DNA of 64,000 bases from Apoderus coryli (lineage: Eukaryota > Arthropoda > Insecta > Coleoptera > Attelabidae): NCBI GenBank assembly GCA_911728435.2, contig OU452207.1:17075682-17139681 (forward strand), written 5' to 3'. Each line of letters begins with the position of its first letter. Positions within the stretch are counted from its first letter, which is position 1. Of the stretch, positions 44,151 to 54,501 are shown in pieces. Under the pieces are notes generated by a model. It was given only the letters and a program-made list of their open reading frames with translations, was not told the origin of the DNA and made no database searches. The position numbers were made by a program, and so were the translations under genes.

Positions 44151-44649
44151 AGACAGGAATTATACGGACAGATCAACTTACACCACCAGAAACAAACATA
44201 AACCCACTAACACCACGGACATGACAATTTACCATTAATGTCGAGTAATGTCAGCGTCACTTGACGCTCTTCAGTATTTTTCCCGCATATGCTCTGATTA
44301 CTATCGCTGCATAAATTAACCTATGTCTGTTTTCATCCCTTTGTGCATGGTTTTGCTGCGACTCGGACCAATGGCTGGAAGAGGTCTTACCAGGAGCTAG
44401 CCCTTTACTGCTGAGAGTCCACAAACAATATGGTTTGGTTTAGAATGGGGCTGAACATCTACGCCCGCCCGTGAGGGAGACTTGTGGACATCCTTGTCGA
44501 ACTGCCCAAGAAATTTCGATGTATGATGTCCAACTTATGCTTTATGTTATATGTTTGTTATGTATATTGTAAATATATATATATATGTGTTAACCATTGT
44601 ATTGTATATATTTGACAAGTAATAAAATGTTTTGAAATTTGAATTTGAT

Positions 44650-44728
44650 TTGGAACGATACAGAGAAGATTAGCATGGCCCCTGCGCAAGGATGACACGC
44701 AAAATCGTGAAGCGTTCCACATTTTTTT
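44650..44728 (+). pseudogene. U6 3' part (nt 31-109) after E1 copy 4
   Basis: Promoterless remainder of the split U6. Confidence 0.94.
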
Positions 44729-45007
44729 GTAAAATTAATGAAGATAAAATGATACTTTGATTACATTTTGTACTAAATTAAATTACATTTTATTTTTAAA
44801 ATACACTGTATTCTTTTGTGTTGTAGTGAAAATAATATAACAATTATTGGTAGATTCACATCTAACAGAATATTTATGAAACAAGAATTTATAACTATTA
44901 ATACCTTCGAATGTAGCAGCATAACTAATAGATGGCGCCACTAATATAACGCTAGTAATAGCTATGCAAATTATTGTACATATACGTGATTGGAAAACCA
45001 AATAAAT

Positions 45008-45024
45008 GTACTCGCTTCGGCGGT

Positions 45025-45064
<40 letters not shown>

Positions 45065-45116
45065 GGCCCCTGCGCAAGGATGACACGCAAAATCGTGAAG
45101 CGTTCCACATTTTTTT
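45008..45116 (+). ncRNA. U6: U6 spliceosomal snRNA
   Basis: Consensus copy, counterpart of 30302 and 37849. Confidence 0.96.
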
Positions 45117-45395
45117 GTAAAATTAATGAAGATAAAATGATACTTTGATTACATTTTGTACTAAATTAAATTACATTTTATTTTTAAAATACACTGTATT
45201 CTTTTGTGTTGTAGTGAAAATAATATAACAATTATTGGTAGATTCACATCTAACAGAATATTCATGAAACAAGAATTTATAACTATTAATACCTTCGAAT
45301 GTAGCAGCATAAATAATAGATGGCGCCACTAATATAACGCTAGTAATAGCTATGCAAATTATTGAACATATACGTGATTGGAAAACCAAATAAAT

Positions 45396-45412
45396 GTACT
45401 CGCTTCGGCGGT

Positions 45413-45452
<40 letters not shown>

Positions 45453-45504
45453 GGCCCCTGCGCAAGGATGACACGCAAAATCGTGAAGCGTTCCACATTT
45501 TTTT
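45396..45504 (+). ncRNA. U6: U6 spliceosomal snRNA
   Basis: Consensus copy, A at -31; counterpart of 30690 and 38237. Confidence 0.96.
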
Positions 45505-45783
45505 GTAAAATTAATGAAGATAAAATGATACTTTGATTACATTTTGTACTAAATTAAATTACATTTTATTTTTAAAATACACTGTATTCTTTTGTGTTGT
45601 AGTGAAAATAATATAACAATTATTGGTAGATTCACATCTAACAGAATATTCATGAAACAAGAATTTATAACTATTAATACCTTCGAATGTAGCAGCATAA
45701 CTAATAGATGGCGCCACTAATATAACGCTAGTAATAGCTATGCAAATTATTGTACATATACGTGATTGGAAAACCAAATAAAT

Positions 45784-45800
45784 GTACTCGCTTCGGCGGT

Positions 45801-45840
<40 letters not shown>

Positions 45841-45892
45841 GGCCCCTGCGCAAGGATGACACGCAAAATCGTGAAGCGTTCCACATTTTTTT
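45784..45892 (+). ncRNA. U6: U6 spliceosomal snRNA
   Basis: Consensus copy. Confidence 0.96.
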
Positions 45893-46171
45893 GTAAAATT
45901 AATGAAGATAAAATGATACTTTGATTACATTTTGTACTAAATTAAATTACATTTTATTTTTAAAATACACTGTATTCTTTTGTGTTGTAGTGAAAATAAT
46001 ATAACAATTATTGGTAGATTCACATCTAACAGAATATTCATGAAACAAGAATTTATAACTATTAATACCTTCGAATGTAGCAGCATAACTAATAGATGGC
46101 GCCACTAATATAACGCTAGTAATAGCTATGCAAATTATTGTACATATACGTGATTGGAAAACCAAATAAAT

Positions 46172-46280
46172 GTACTCGCTTCGGCGGTACATATACTAAA
46201 ATTGAAACGATACAGAGAAGATTAGCATGGCCCCTGCGCAAGGATGACACGCAAAGTCGTGAAGCGTTCCACATTTTTTT
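46172..46280 (+). ncRNA. U6: U6 snRNA, G34A and A85G variant
   Basis: Two substitutions: ATTGAAACG for ATTGGAACG, inside the LINE target, and GCAAAGTCG for GCAAAATCG. This is the most divergent body among the full-length copies. Confidence 0.94.
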
Positions 46281-46559
46281 GTAAAATTAATGAAGATAAA
46301 ATGATACTTTGATTACATTTTGTACTAAATTAAATTACATTTTATTTTTAAAATACACTGTATTCTTTTGTGTTGTAGTGAAAATAATATAACAATTATT
46401 GGTAGATTCACATCTAACAGAATATTCATGAAACAAGAATTTATAACTATTAATACCTTCGAATGTAGCAGCATAACTAATAGATGGCGCCACTAATATA
46501 ACGCTAGTAATAGCTATACAAATTATTGTACATATACGTGATTGGAAAACCAAATAAAT

Positions 46560-46576
46560 GTACTCGCTTCGGCGGT

Positions 46577-46616
<40 letters not shown>

Positions 46617-46668
46617 GGCCCCTGCGCAAGGATGACACGCAAAATCGTGAAGCGTTCCACATTTTTTT
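46560..46668 (+). ncRNA. U6: U6 spliceosomal snRNA (octamer mutated)
   Basis: The body is consensus; the upstream octamer reads ATACAAAT instead of ATGCAAAT. Confidence 0.95.
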
Positions 46669-46947
46669 GTAAAATTAATGAAGATAAAATGATACTTTGA
46701 TTACATTTTGTACTAAATTAAATTACATTTTATTTTTAAAATACACTGTATTCTTTTGTGTTGTAGTGAAAATAATATAACAATTATTGGTAGATTCACA
46801 TCTAACAGAATATTCATGAAACAAGAATTTATAACTATTAATACCTTCGAATGTAGCAGCATAACTAATAGATGGCGCCACTAATATAACGCTAGTAATA
46901 GCTATGCAAATTATTGAACATACACGTGATTGGAAAACCAAATAAAT

Positions 46948-46964
46948 GTACTCGCTTCGGCGGT

Positions 46965-47030
<66 letters not shown>

Positions 47031-47082
47031 GGCCCCTGCGCAAGGATGACACGCAAAATCGTGAAGCGTTCCACATTTTTTT
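46948..47082 (+). pseudogene. U6 snRNA with 26-bp internal tandem duplication
   Basis: U6 nt 1-48, then a restart at nt 23 (46996) and continuation to the T run; nt 23-48 are present twice (46970-46995 and 46996-47021). The next units are shifted by 26 bp (46948 + 414 = 47362). The ACAGAGA box is doubled, so normal function is unlikely. The duplicated stretch coincides with the LINE insertion window. Confidence 0.95.
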
Positions 47083-47361
47083 GTAAAATTAATGAAGATA
47101 AAATGATACTTTGATTACATTTTGTACTAAATTAAATTACATTTTATTTTTAAAATACACTGTATTCTTTTGTGTTGTAGTGAAAATAATATAACAATTA
47201 TTGGTAGATTCACATCTAACAGAATATTCATGAAACAAGAATTTATAACTATTAATACCTTCGAATGTAGCAGCATAACTAATAGATGGCGCCACTAATA
47301 TAACGCTAGTAATAGCTATGCAAATTATTGTACATATACGTGATTGGAAAACCACATAAAT

Positions 47362-47378
47362 GTACTCGCTTCGGCGGT

Positions 47379-47418
<40 letters not shown>

Positions 47419-47470
47419 GGCCCCTGCGCAAGGATGACACGCAAAATCGTGAAGCGTTCCACATTTTTTT
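47362..47470 (+). ncRNA. U6: U6 spliceosomal snRNA
   Basis: Consensus copy, C at -7. Confidence 0.96.
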
Positions 47471-47749
47471 GTAAAATTAATGAAGATAAAATGATACTTT
47501 GATTACATTTTGTACTAAATTAAATTACATTTTATTTTTAAAATACACTGTATTCTTTTGTGTTGTAGTGAAAATAATATAAGAATTATTGGTAGATTCA
47601 CATCTAACAGAATATTCATGAAACAAGAATTTATAACTATTAATACCTTCGAATGTAGCAGCATAACTAATAGATGGCGCCACTAATATAACGCTAGTAA
47701 TAGCTATGCAAATTATTGAACATATACGTGATTGGAAAACCAAATAAAT

Positions 47750-47766
47750 GTACTCGCTTCGGCGGT

Positions 47767-47806
<40 letters not shown>

Positions 47807-47858
47807 GGCCCCTGCGCAAGGATGACACGCAAAATCGTGAAGCGTTCCACATTTTTTT
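47750..47858 (+). ncRNA. U6: U6 spliceosomal snRNA
   Basis: Consensus copy, A at -31; the upstream spacer has TATAAGAATTATT. Confidence 0.96.
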
Positions 47859-48137
47859 GTAAAATTAATGAAGATAAAATGATACTTTGATTACATTTTG
47901 TACTAAATTAAATTACATTTTATTTTTAAAATACACTGTATTCTTTTGTGTTGTAGTGAAAATAATATAACAATTATTGGTAGATTCACATCTAACAGAA
48001 TATTCATGAAACAAGAATTTATAACTATTAATACCTTCGAATGTAACAGCATAACTAATAGATGGCGCCACTAATATAACGCTAGTAATAGCTATGCAAA
48101 TTATTGTACATATACGTGATTGGAAAACCAAATAAAT

Positions 48138-48154
48138 GTACTCGCTTCGGCGGT

Positions 48155-48194
<40 letters not shown>

Positions 48195-48246
48195 GGCCCC
48201 TGCGCAAGGATGATACGCAAAATCGTGAAGCGTTCCACATTTTTTT
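48138..48246 (+). ncRNA. U6: U6 snRNA, C77T variant
   Basis: GATGATACGC for GATGACACGC in the internal stem-loop; the following spacer has GATTAGATTTTG. Confidence 0.95.
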
Positions 48247-48525
48247 GTAAAATTAATGAAGATAAAATGATACTTTGATTAGATTTTGTACTAAATTAAA
48301 TTACATTTTATTTTTAAAATACACTGTATTCTTTTGTGTTGTAGTGAAAATAATATAACAATTATTGGTAGATTCACATCTAACAGAATATTCATGAAAC
48401 AAGAATTTATAACTATTAATACCTTCGAATGTAGCAGCATAACTAATAGATGGCGCCACTAATATAACGCTAGTAATAGCTATGCAAATTATTGAACATA
48501 TACGTGATTGGAAAACCAAATAAAT

Positions 48526-48542
48526 GTACTCGCTTCGGCGGT

Positions 48543-48582
<40 letters not shown>

Positions 48583-48634
48583 GGCCCCTGCGCAAGGATG
48601 ACACGCAAAATCGTGAAGCGTTCCACATTTTTTT
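48526..48634 (+). ncRNA. U6: U6 spliceosomal snRNA
   Basis: Consensus copy, A at -31; spacer variant AAATTAGTGAAG. Confidence 0.96.
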
Positions 48635-48913
48635 GTAAAATTAGTGAAGATAAAATGATACTTTGATTACATTTTGTACTAAATTAAATTACATTTTATT
48701 TTTAAAATACACTGTATTCTTTTGTGTTGTAGTGAAAATAATATAACAATTATTGGTAGATTCACATCTAACAGAATATTCATGAAACAAGAATTTATAA
48801 CTATTAATACCTTCGAATGTAGCAGCATAACTAATAGATGGCGCCACTAATATAACGCTAGTAATAGCTATGCAAATTATTGAACATATACGTGATTGGA
48901 AAACCAAATAAAT

Positions 48914-48930
48914 GTACTCGCTTCGGCGGT

Positions 48931-48970
<40 letters not shown>

Positions 48971-49022
48971 GGCCCCTGCGCAAGGATGACACGCAAAATC
49001 GTGAAGCGTTCCACATTTTTTT
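48914..49022 (+). ncRNA. U6: U6 spliceosomal snRNA
   Basis: Consensus copy, A at -31. Confidence 0.96.
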
Positions 49023-49301
49023 GTAAAATTAATGAAGATAAAATGATACTTTGATTACATTTTGTACTAAATTAAATTACATTTTATTTTTAAAATACAC
49101 TGTATTCTTTTGTGTTGTAGTGAAAATAATATAACAATTATTGGTAGATTCACATCTAACAGAATATTCATGAAACAAGAATTTATAACTATTAATACCT
49201 TCGAATGTAGCAGCATAACTAATAGATGGCGCCACTAATATAACGCTAGTAATAGCTATGCAAATTATTGTACATATACGTGATTGGAAAACCAAATAAA
49301 T

Positions 49302-49318
49302 GTACTCGCTTCGGCGGT

Positions 49319-49358
<40 letters not shown>

Positions 49359-49410
49359 GGCCCCTGCGCAAGGATGACACGCAAAATCGTGAAGCGTTCC
49401 ACATTTTTTT
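49302..49410 (+). ncRNA. U6: U6 spliceosomal snRNA
   Basis: Consensus copy; the spacer has ATTACCTTTTA, which recurs after 51242 and 58250. Confidence 0.96.
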
Positions 49411-49689
49411 GTAAAATTAATGAAGATAAAATGATACTTTGATTACATTTTGTTCTAAATTAAATTACCTTTTATTTTTAAAATACACTGTATTCTTTTG
49501 TGTTGTAGTGAAAATAATATAACAATTATTGGTAGATTCACATCTAACAGAATATTCATGAAACAAGAATTTATAACTATTAATACCTTCGAATGTAGCA
49601 GCATAACTAATAGATGGCGCCACTAATATAACGCTAGTAATAGCTATGCAAATTATTGTACATATACGTGATTGGAAAACCAAATAAAT

Positions 49690-49706
49690 GTACTCGCTTC
49701 GGCGGT

Positions 49707-49746
<40 letters not shown>

Positions 49747-49798
49747 GGCCCCTGCGCAAGGATAACACGCAAAATCGTGAAGCGTTCCACATTTTTTT
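49690..49798 (+). ncRNA. U6: U6 snRNA, G75A variant
   Basis: GATAACACGC for GATGACACGC in the internal stem-loop; recurs at 51630, 58638 and 59802, each followed by the AAATGAAATT spacer variant. Confidence 0.95.
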
Positions 49799-50077
49799 GT
49801 AAAATTAATGAAGATAAAATGATACTTTGATTACATTTTGTACTAAATGAAATTACATTTTATTTTTAAAATACACTGTATTCTTTTGTGTTGTAGTGAA
49901 AATAATATAACAATTATTGGTAGATTCACATCTAACAGAATATTCATGAAACAAGAATTTATAACTATTAATACCTTCGAATGTAGCAGCATAACTAATA
50001 GATGGCGCCACTAATATAACGCTAGTAATAGCTATGCAAATTATTGTACATATACGTGATTGGAAAACCAAATAAAT

Positions 50078-50094
50078 GTACTCGCTTCGGCGGT

Positions 50095-50134
<40 letters not shown>

Positions 50135-50186
50135 GGCCCCTGCGCAAGGATGACACGCAAAATCGTGAAGCGTTCCACATTTTTTT
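50078..50186 (+). ncRNA. U6: U6 spliceosomal snRNA
   Basis: Consensus copy. Confidence 0.96.
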
Positions 50187-50465
50187 GTAAAATTAATGAA
50201 GATAAAATGATACTTTGATTACATTTTGTACTAAATTAAATTACATTTTATTTTTAAAATACACTGTATTCTTTTGTGTTGTAGTGAAAATAATATAACA
50301 ATTATTGGTAGATTCACATCTAACAGAATATTCATGAAACAAGAATTTATAACTATTAATACCTTCGAATGTAGCAGCATAACTAATAGATGGCGCCACT
50401 AATATAACGCTAGTAATAGCTATGCAAATTATTGTACATATACGTGATTGGAAAACCAAATAAAT

Positions 50466-50482
50466 GTACTCGCTTCGGCGGT

Positions 50483-50522
<40 letters not shown>

Positions 50523-50574
50523 GGCCCCTGCGCAAGGATGACACGCAAAATCGTGAAGCGTTCCACATTTTTTT
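50466..50574 (+). ncRNA. U6: U6 spliceosomal snRNA
   Basis: Consensus copy. Confidence 0.96.
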
Positions 50575-50853
50575 GTAAAATTAATGAAGATAAAATGATA
50601 CTTTGATTACATTTTGTACTAAATTAAATTACATTTTATTTTTAAAATACACTGTATTCTTTTGTGTTGTAGTGAAAATAATATAACAATTATTGGTAGA
50701 TTCACATCTAACAGAATATTCATGAAACAAGAATTTATAACTATTAATACCTTCGAATGTAGCAGCATAACTAATAGATGGCGCCACTAATATAACGCTA
50801 GTAATAGCTATGCAAATTATTGAACATATACGTGATTGGAAAACCAAATAAAT

Positions 50854-50870
50854 GTACTCGCTTCGGCGGT

Positions 50871-50910
<40 letters not shown>

Positions 50911-50962
50911 GGCCCCTGCGCAAGGATGACACGCAAAATCGTGAAGCGTTCCACATTTTTTT
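50854..50962 (+). ncRNA. U6: U6 spliceosomal snRNA
   Basis: Consensus copy, A at -31. Confidence 0.96.
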
Positions 50963-51241
50963 GTAAAATTAATGAAGATAAAATGATACTTTGATTACAT
51001 TTTGTACTAAATTAAATTACATTTTATTTTTAAAATACACTGTATTCTTTTGTGTTGTAGTGAAAATAATATAACAATTATTGGTAGATTCACATCTAAC
51101 AGAATATTCATGAAACAAGAATTTATAACTATTAATACCTTCGAATGTAGCAGCATAACTAATAGATGGCGCCACTAATATAACGCTAGTAATAGCTATG
51201 CAAATTATTGTACATATACGTGATTGGAAAACCAAATAAAT

Positions 51242-51258
51242 GTACTCGCTTCGGCGGT

Positions 51259-51298
<40 letters not shown>

Positions 51299-51350
51299 GG
51301 CCCCTGCGCAAGGATGACACGCAAAATCGTGAAGCGTTCCACATTTTTTT
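51242..51350 (+). ncRNA. U6: U6 spliceosomal snRNA
   Basis: Consensus copy; ATTACCTTTTA spacer, five units from 49302. Confidence 0.96.
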
Positions 51351-51629
51351 GTAAAATTAATGAAGATAAAATGATACTTTGATTACATTTTGTACTAAAT
51401 TAAATTACCTTTTATTTTTAAAATACACTGTATTCTTTTGTGTTGTAGTGAAAATAATATAACAATTATTGGTAGATTCACATCTAACAGAATATTCATG
51501 AAACAAGAATTTATAACTATTAATACCTTCGAATGTAGCAGCATAACTAATAGATGGCGCCACTAATATAACGCTAGTAATAGCTATGCAAATTATTGTA
51601 CATATACGTGATTGGAAAACCAAATAAAT

Positions 51630-51646
51630 GTACTCGCTTCGGCGGT

Positions 51647-51686
<40 letters not shown>

Positions 51687-51738
51687 GGCCCCTGCGCAAG
51701 GATAACACGCAAAATCGTGAAGCGTTCCACATTTTTTT
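51630..51738 (+). ncRNA. U6: U6 snRNA, G75A variant
   Basis: Duplicate of 49690 five units on. Confidence 0.95.
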
Positions 51739-52017
51739 GTAAAATTAATGAAGATAAAATGATACTTTGATTACATTTTGTACTAAATGAAATTACATTT
51801 TATTTTTAAAATACACTGTATTCTTTTGTGTTGTAGTGAAAATAATATAACAATTATTGGTAGATTCACATCTAACAGAATATTCATGAAACAAGAATTT
51901 ATAACTATTAATACCTTCGAATGTAGCAGCATAACTAATAGATGGCGCCACTAATATAACGCTAGTAATAGCTATGCAAATTATTGTACATATACGTGAT
52001 TGGAAAACCAAATAAAT

Positions 52018-52034
52018 GTACTCGCTTCGGCGGT

Positions 52035-52074
<40 letters not shown>

Positions 52075-52126
52075 GGCCCCTGCGCAAGGATGACACGCAA
52101 AATCGTGAAGCGTTCCACATTTTTTT
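52018..52126 (+). ncRNA. U6: U6 spliceosomal snRNA
   Basis: Consensus copy; the following spacer has GAATGTAACAGC, also found before 48138 and 60578. Confidence 0.96.
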
Positions 52127-52405
52127 GTAAAATTAATGAAGATAAAATGATACTTTGATTACATTTTGTACTAAATTAAATTACATTTTATTTTTAAAAT
52201 ACACTGTATTCTTTTGTGTTGTAGTGAAAATAATATAACAATTATTGGTAGATTCACATCTAACAGAATATTCATGAAACAAGAATTTATAACTATTAAT
52301 ACCTTCGAATGTAACAGCATAACTAATAGATGGCGCCACTAATATAACGCTAGTAATAGCTATGCAAATTATTGTACATATACGTGATTGGAAAACCAAA
52401 TAAAT

Positions 52406-52422
52406 GTACTCGCTTCGGCGGT

Positions 52423-52455
<33 letters not shown>
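52406..52455 (+). pseudogene. U6 5' part (nt 1-50) split by E3
   Basis: Promoter plus 50 nt of U6 including the ACAGAGA box; ends with GATACAGAGAAGA (52443-52455), the 5' copy of the target duplication. Confidence 0.95.
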
Positions 52456-52644
52456 AGTAGTGTGCCTACCGCTGTAGAGTACACATCAAACGTACCGAGG
52501 CGTGCTTATCTGGTACCTATAGTCGTATAGGTACTAGTGATAGTATAGTATAGTTACTTCTAAAGAAATAAACTTTTGTAAATATCTTAAATTTAACTGT
52601 ATATAGTGTAAATATTTAAATTTTTGAAGAACAGACACGTCTGA

Positions 52645-52680
52645 TTGCCCTGTGCCCGGACCGAGCAGGGTACAGGGCAA
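52645..52680 (+). promoter_or_regulatory. Conserved pre-ORF1 hairpin (E3)
   Basis: TTGCCCTGTGCCC-GGACCGAGCA-GGGTACAGGGCAA: the E1/E2 hairpin with a stem extended to 13 pairs, ending about 13 nt before the AUG. The loop keeps the GGAnnGAGnA pattern. Confidence 0.7.
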
Positions 52681-52692
52681 CACAAAGCCATA

Positions 52693-54501
52693 ATGTCGTC
52701 ACTAGAGGCCACAAATAAAGGTACAACCAAGGGTGCTATACCAAAAGCCACCCAAGTTGTCCTTAAAAAACCACCAAAAAAGCCGTGCAACATCTGCCAA
52801 AGCTACAAGGCAATGTTATACGATGAAGAGGTAGCGGACAGGGAAATTATAAAAAATAACTGGACCAAGCACAGACGAGAGGTACACACAAGCCTAGGCA
52901 GGGAGCTAGCAAAAGTAACACCAAAAATTGATACAGGCCGGACAAGATCTACCAGTCCTGCTAACTCCACTGTTTCAGGCTGTTTCCTCAGTGATTACGA
53001 GTACGGCAATGACACTGAGGTGATGACTTCGTCGGTTGAATCCAGCGATAGATTTACCAGAAATAAAATCAACGAATTAGGACTCGACTCAATGGACACC
53101 ACTCCTATTAAAGATGCTACCCCAAAAGGTCCCCCAACTCCAGTACCCGCCATAAATGAAGACCCAGACGGTTTCAAAAAACCGAAGCACACCATCGCTC
53201 TAGCGAAACTGCTAACAAGGAGATCTCCTAAAACACCTCCTCCTAACACCACTAACCGCTTTACTGGTCTCAAACCACAAGAAGAGCTGCCTGGCACCTC
53301 GTCAGCAAACGAAGTCGTCAATGCGGCTATCGTCTCACTAAAGCGACCAGCCAGAAACCCAACATCACCCCAAAACCGGAAGACCAAACGAAGAAACGAA
53401 TCAGCAGCCTACCCCAGTGATAGCGAATCCGACTCCAACACGAGACAACCGATGAAGAAAAACCCCAGGATACCACCCATCGTACTGAGAGGCAGGGCGA
53501 ATGACCATCGAAAGCTCGTCCAGGAGCTCGATAATGAGATCAAAAATGGCTACACTCTCAAATATGCAGCGGGAACAACGATGTTGTACCTTAAAGACCT
53601 GACGGAGTACAAGAAATACAAGCAAACCCTAATGACTGACGGAAAAATCGACTTCCACACATACACACTCCCGGAGGAAAAGACGCATGCGTTTGTTCTC
53701 CGGGGTCTGTCTGGCGTGGACGAACAAGACATAAAAGACCACCTAAAACACGAGCTCGGGGTGGCCGTTTCACGAATTTTTAAAATGAAGACTCCCGGCA
53801 AACCTTTATTTCTTGTGGTCACCTCAAGCAATTACACTCTAAGGACCCTAAATACGGACGCTAGGATAGTACTCAACACACATGTGACCTGGGAACGACG
53901 ACGCAACGAACACAGAATAACACAGTGCCGTCGATGTCAGGCCTGGGGACACGCCACAGCCAATTGTGGCCGAACCCCAAAATGCCTGAAGTGCGGTAAG
54001 GACCACATGACGAACACATGCACTAAGGACACTAAGACACCTGCCACATGCGCGAATTGCGGCGGAGCACACCCGGCAAATTACACAGGCTGCGAGGTGT
54101 TCCTTCGCCGGAAGGAATATGTTCAGCGGCAGACACAAACACAAAATAACAAGCAGACGTCAAAGACCTACGTACCGGCTTCAATACCAACGACAAACCC
54201 CTGGACAAACCGACAAACAAACAAAGGTACAACATCAATGGTTGGTCAGGCGCAGGGAGATATTGGTGAGCGGACCCAGGCAAGCAGAAGTGCGGTGAGT
54301 GGGGGCCAGGCTAATGTTGTGGGCGATCTACAGGCTTTGAGTCGTGTGTCGGAGAGCATTGCCGGAAAGATAAATCTGGGCGAGGCTGTCAAGGCCCTCA
54401 TACAACTCGACTCAATGCTTGAGGGTGTGACTGACAGAATGACCAAGTTGTGCGTACTTCAGCAGTTCGCACAACACGAACTTCCGAGATATAATTTTTA
54501 A
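52693..54501 (+). CDS. LINE ORF1, Gag-like zinc-knuckle protein (E3)
   Basis: 602 aa from the AUG at 52693, the first AUG after the conserved hairpin; the frame is open upstream without an AUG. N-terminal C-x2-C-x24-H-x4-H (from Cys32), KHTIALAKLLTRRSP segment, PRE_C2HC-like region (KYAAGTTMLYLKDL, DFHTYTL), three zinc knuckles (CRRCQAWGH; CLKCGKDH; CANCGGAH) and the C-terminal segment ending LPRYNF. The same architecture as E1 and E2. The stop TAA is followed in the same frame by ORF2. Confidence 0.92.
   Translation: MSSLEATNKGTTKGAIPKATQVVLKKPPKKPCNICQSYKAMLYDEEVADREIIKNNWTKHRREVHTSLGRELAKVTPKIDTGRTRSTSPANSTVSGCFLSDYEYGNDTEVMTSSVESSDRFTRNKINELGLDSMDTTPIKDATPKGPPTPVPAINEDPDGFKKPKHTIALAKLLTRRSPKTPPPNTTNRFTGLKPQEELPGTSSANEVVNAAIVSLKRPARNPTSPQNRKTKRRNESAAYPSDSESDSNTRQPMKKNPRIPPIVLRGRANDHRKLVQELDNEIKNGYTLKYAAGTTMLYLKDLTEYKKYKQTLMTDGKIDFHTYTLPEEKTHAFVLRGLSGVDEQDIKDHLKHELGVAVSRIFKMKTPGKPLFLVVTSSNYTLRTLNTDARIVLNTHVTWERRRNEHRITQCRRCQAWGHATANCGRTPKCLKCGKDHMTNTCTKDTKTPATCANCGGAHPANYTGCEVFLRRKEYVQRQTQTQNNKQTSKTYVPASIPTTNPWTNRQTNKGTTSMVGQAQGDIGERTQASRSAVSGGQANVVGDLQALSRVSESIAGKINLGEAVKALIQLDSMLEGVTDRMTKLCVLQQFAQHELPRYNF

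Larger units (their letters stand above)
39444..44649 (+). mobile_element. Jockey-type LINE E1, copy 4 (duplicate of copies 2 and 3)
   Basis: 5,206 bp; same lesions and junctions as copies 2 and 3. The offset from copy 3 is 7,159 bp, exactly 388 bp less than the copy 2-3 offset. One coding difference seen: a Gln-to-Lys change in ORF2 near 43901. Confidence 0.93.
44650..52455 (+). repeat. U6 snRNA tandem array E
   Basis: 3' part, 19 U6 units (one with an internal 26-bp duplication), and the 5' part of the U6 split by E3. The first two units repeat the variants found after E1 copies 2 and 3. A five-unit (1,940-bp) higher-order repeat links 49302-49690 with 51242-51630. Confidence 0.97.

Noticed and set aside
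24738..44649. Three independent E1 transpositions
   Set aside because: Identical truncation, deletions and flanks in exact unit multiples indicate duplication of one insertion.
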